Of a DNA stretch of 64,000 nt, positions 60,752-64,000 are shown piece by piece. Where the stretch lies: positions 1,019,369 through 1,083,368 of the forward strand of contig BCIM01000002.1 of the NCBI GenBank assembly GCA_039545315.1, given 5' to 3'. Numbering within the stretch: position 1 is the first letter of the stretch; every line of letters starts with the position of its first letter. The position numbers and the translations under genes were made by a program. Below the pieces are notes generated by a model that did not search any database, had not been told where the DNA came from, and saw only the letters and a list, made by a program, of their open reading frames with translations. This DNA is from Kondoa malvinella (lineage: Eukaryota > Basidiomycota > Agaricostilbomycetes > Agaricostilbales > Kondoaceae).

Positions 60752-61264
60752 ACTTTCTTCCCATTCACGATTCGCCATCGGGTGATCATATTCAGCATTC
60801 TACTCTTGTTACACTTCACAAACACTAGCACAATACATAGCACAGCCCAATTGGCTAAAGGGGTTTGGGCTGTATCAGCACGCGGACAATTCAGGCCAGC
60901 GCCGTTGTAACTTTAGAAGAGTACTTGCAATTCAGTCAATCATATGCACTAATTCTCAAGATCGTGAAAGGGACAACAGTCTGTCTTAGTGTTTTTGATT
61001 ATATCTAGCTTCTGCCGTTACAATCAAGAGAAGGTCCAATTCCCAGGGTATAGCCCTTATGCCCTATTGATCGTTTACCTCATCTATCGTGAATGCAACG
61101 TCGTTCTTCTAGGCGATCAAGCGAAGATAAGTCGAGACGAGGACGAATGTGTGAACAGCTGAGATTGAACAGAAGAGAAATGCCGATCGCCTTGGCTGGT
61201 ATAAGTGCAACGCTGCATCCATCGCTTGCGACCTTTTTACTATCCACTGACTCACTTTTGCCTA
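60752..61264. other. Convergent intergenic region, no gene seen
   Basis: About 510 bp between the 3' ends of the PUF and casein kinase genes. It is AT-richer than its surroundings and contains gcccaattggctaaaggggtttgggc at about 60844, a short imperfect palindrome that might aid 3' end formation. No coding sequence seen. Confidence 0.4.
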
Positions 61265-63315
61265 TCAGAAGCATCCACACAAGTTTGCAAAGAAGCCCTT
61301 GCGCTTCTCTTGCGACTCTTCAAGCGCATCTCTGCCACCAGCCTGACCCATGCGGTGGTCCATTGCGCTTGATGTGTTGCCGACAGGTGTCATACCGCTG
61401 CCAGCTAGACCAGCCATGCTCTGATTCGCACCAGGTTGCTGAGACTGCTGATTTGTCGACCGCGCAAAAGGCCCTTCGCCATTGTTCGAGTATGGATCCG
61501 TGCCGCCATTGGTACCTGCTGCATATGGATGTTGCTGTCCAGAAGTCCGTCGTCGGTTGTCAGGTGCTCCTAGAGCTGGCGAGCCACCAGGGTTGGTTGA
61601 TGAAGAGAGGTATTGCTCAGAGTTACGCTGATTCGCCTGGTTGGCCAGGTTGTCTCTCGACTTGCGCTGATCCTTGCTGCCTCGACTTCGGCCCATTTGA
61701 GCAGGTGATGGGGGAATTACACCAGACACGTTGGCGACATTCGCTGCCGATGCTGAAGCAGAGTTCTGGCCTTGCTGTTGCTGCTGCGCTGCCATTTGCG
61801 ATTGCCGCGCTTCTTCTCGTGCTGCTCTCCTAGCATCCCGTTCGGCCCTTTCTCTTTCGCGTTGCTCTCGTGGTATGCCAGATGAGCGATGCCCTCTGTC
61901 TCCCCTCTCGTATTGCCCTTGACTGGCTTGCGCAAGAAGACTTGATGACTGTCAGGAAAAATCACCGTTTTAGCATGATGAATGCACACATAGGCAAACA
62001 TCACTGACCAGACCAGCTTCATAACCTTTGCCATTGTTGAGCAACATCCAGTCGTACACGCCATCTTCTACATCGCCTGTGCTCTTGAGGACTTTTGTAA
62101 ACAGCTCTCGGAGGAAATCATAGTCTGGCGTCTCTTCGAAACCAAGCTTGCGCACATAGTTCAGGTAGATGGCGAATTCCTCTGTTCGATATGAGGCCCT
62201 TTCAGTGCTTATCACAGCACAAAAATGTCCATAACGAACCTGGAAAGTCCTCGCACAGCTCCTTGATCGGTGTACTCTGCTTCTTTTCGCCAATCTTTTC
62301 ATACTTTTGCTTGTTTGTAGCCGCTTTCAAGCCTTGCCATGGCAGACCGCCCCTCAAAAAGTACATGAACACATGACCTAATGCTTCCAGGTCATCTCTC
62401 CTCGATTGCTCTGAAATTTGGTTGTCAGTAAGTCAAAGAGTTGACCTGAAGTGTAACATACCTCGACCCAAATGTGTATTGATGGACATATACCGCGCTG
62501 TACCGCTCAAACTCTTGCGTTCCCTGTATGGAATATGCTGTTTCGTCTTTGGGTCGCGGTACTGTTTCGCCATGCCGAAATCAACGACCCAGACTGTGTT
62601 TGCGCCTTTGGTGCCCGATCGACCAATGAGGAAATTGTCAGGTTTGATATCTCGATAGATGAGGTTCTTTTCATGTATGGTTTGTACGCGAGTGAGCTGT
62701 TCGCGGAAACCTCCGCAATCAGACACGATAATGCGTCACCCAGAACATCTCACGAACCATTTGTTTTGCAGTCATGACTACAGTCTTGATACTGAACTTT
62801 CGCCCACACATGTCGAACAGATCTTCTAGTGATGGTCCGAGCAGGTCGATGACCAGAATGTTATGTAGCCCTTCTTGTCCGAAATAGTAGACTTGCGGTA
62901 TGCCCGCTGTACATAGTTGTGCTAAGTCAGTCGCAGACGAGAGAAACAGCTAGATCACGCACGCGAGCCAGCTAGGATCTTATATGTCCGGTATTCATCT
63001 CGTAATTGAGGTGCGTCAGACTTTCTCGGTTCCTGTGCGTAGCATGATTCAGGCGTCAGCAGCTAGCAGCCGCATCACCAGATCTACACGCACAAATTTG
63101 ACAGCGACGGTAACATTATTGAGTAGATTGGTTCCTTCCTGCAAAGCGCATTCTATCTGAGCCTCTCATTCCAAGCCTCTCGCCGTGAGACTAACGAAGA
63201 TAACACCGAATGATCCTTCACCGATCTTGCGCCCTATCTTGAAATGTACACCGACGACAGAGGAATTACCTCCGCCATGAGACGTGCTCCCAGATTCTTG
63301 CGAAGTCGTCTGCAT
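61265..63315 (-). CDS. Casein kinase I, membrane-anchored Yck/Cki type, 548 aa
   Basis: Eight exons: complement of 63196-63315, 63094-63138, 62963-63032, 62758-62906, 62462-62696, 62240-62410, 62009-62181 and 61265-61948. Kinase motifs: glycine loop [24 protein letters not shown] with the catalytic Lys, the catalytic loop [12 protein letters not shown], the CKI form of the DFG loop ([13 protein letters not shown]), substrate-groove [20 protein letters not shown], and [21 protein letters not shown] Gln/Asn/Ser-rich linker follows, and the protein ends LCGCF. Two terminal cysteines fit palmitoylation, or a CaaX-like prenylation site, giving plasma-membrane anchoring as in yeast Yck1/2. The family acts in nutrient sensing, endocytosis and morphogenesis. 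Confidence 0.95.
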
Positions 63316-64000
63316 GGTTTCAAAAGGTCCGAGTCTTTGCTAGATGAAGGAAATATCTTCGTAACGAGCGCGCGCAGTAACGAGAGACTTCTTTTTGTAA
63401 GGCTTGACGAGTCCTTGAGGGTAAAGGAGAGAAGGCAGGCAAGGTTTGGCGCGAATTCAGATATGCCGCCAATTCAGCTCGAGAGACGGAACGAGGTCGA
63501 GCTTGATTGAGAAGTACAGTAGGCTGGAACAAGGACGAGCTAAAGCTGCGACCCTCCTTTGGCAGTTGGACAGAAGCCCGAGAGCCGTGTTTTGTTTGCG
63601 CAAAGGTTTTCTGACTTGGGCCAGAGGCTGATCGCGCTAGTCTTGCTACTGACGAGGTGAGGGTATGCACCAGTGTCCTGCAAGAGGAGGCAGTGAAATT
63701 GAGGGGTTGAAAGAGAAGGGCAATGCTCGCGCTCAAGAGGTTGGGCACGGGATAGCCCGGCAAGGTTAAGTTAGTCAAGGCGAGGAATGCTGGAAATGCT
63801 ATGCCTGTTACAAGAACGATACAAAGTAGTACAAGTGTCCGCAAAAGCCAGCTTCTGCGAGAGTCCGAGTTTCATTCAATAGCCAAACTGAAGCGATTCC
63901 AGCTTCCATCGCTTTGTTCGAGCAAAACGAGTACCGCCGCCGATAAGGCTGCCTATCGAGTCGCCAAGGAAAGAACTGATGTCGCCTTCAGATAGGGCTG
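63316..64000. other. Region upstream of casein kinase I, to window end
   Basis: About 685 bp holding the kinase promoter and 5' UTR. A 174-codon minus-strand frame (63320-63844) with a hydrophobic N-terminus ends just before the kinase ATG in another frame; one such frame is expected by chance in 64 kb. A plus-strand frame near the end (63801-63995) has no recognisable family. Nothing else supported. Confidence 0.4.

Noticed and set aside
63320..63844. 174-codon minus-strand frame with a hydrophobic, signal-like N-terminus ending just upstream of the casein kinase start
   Set aside because: No family similarity, a different frame from the kinase, and one frame of this length is expected by chance in 64 kb at this base composition.

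Overview
This window is nuclear DNA of a fungus, almost certainly a basidiomycete. Genes are split by many short GT-AG introns, mostly 45-60 nt and up to 18 per gene. Every large gene I could reconstruct spells a eukaryotic housekeeping or fungal protein. A clampless1 (Clp1)-like gene points to Basidiomycota. All identifications come from reading reconstructed exons; no database search was possible. Exon joins were accepted when splice sites, reading phase and family sequence agreed.

Layout: 1-1.4 kb, 3' end of a Rim15-type kinase (+). 1.5-2.8 kb, 3-hydroxyacyl-CoA dehydratase (-). 2.9-4.9 kb, coatomer delta (-). 6-6.9 kb, ubiquitin-L40 fusion (+). 7.3-12.4 kb, ABCC/MRP transporter with one in-frame stop (+). 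12.6-14.9 kb, beta-helix protein with a lectin-like tail (+). 15.1-17.5 kb, phosphate transporter (+). 17.7-18.7 kb, Clp1-like (-). 19.4-22.5 kb, FAN1 nuclease (-). 22.7-23.1 kb, small orphan (-). 23.6-25.7 kb, two tandem GNAT acetyltransferases (-). 26.2-27 kb, RsfS/Atp25-like (+). 27.1-29.2 kb, ADA3 (-). 30.3-31.6 kb, triple C2HC-finger protein (+). 31.7-33.1 kb, F-box-like (-).

The second half holds SDH1 (+), eIF2 gamma (+), a Syp1-type muniscin (-), a Cys-rich type II membrane protein (+), TFIIE beta (-), an APE1-type AP endonuclease (+), an aldo-keto reductase (+), calcipressin (+), GAR1 (+), an orphan membrane/coiled-coil protein (-), a CTR copper transporter (+), a KEN-box protein (+), a two-RRM PUF protein (+) and a Yck-type casein kinase I (-).

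The genes form no operon and no obvious metabolic cluster. They cover DNA repair (FAN1, APE1), transcription (ADA3, TFIIE beta), translation (L40, eIF2 gamma, GAR1), vesicle traffic (coatomer delta, muniscin), mitochondria (SDH1, RsfS), nutrient and metal uptake (phosphate, copper) and signalling (Rim15, calcipressin, CKI, Clp1). Several neighbours share short divergent promoters or nearly abut at their 3' ends. The most unusual features are two 6-nt microexons, a ubiquitin-L40 gene without the expected stop, an in-frame stop in the ABC transporter, and a duplicated exon-intron unit in GAR1. I found no CRISPR array, rRNA, convincing tRNA or intact transposon, and no new multi-gene system.
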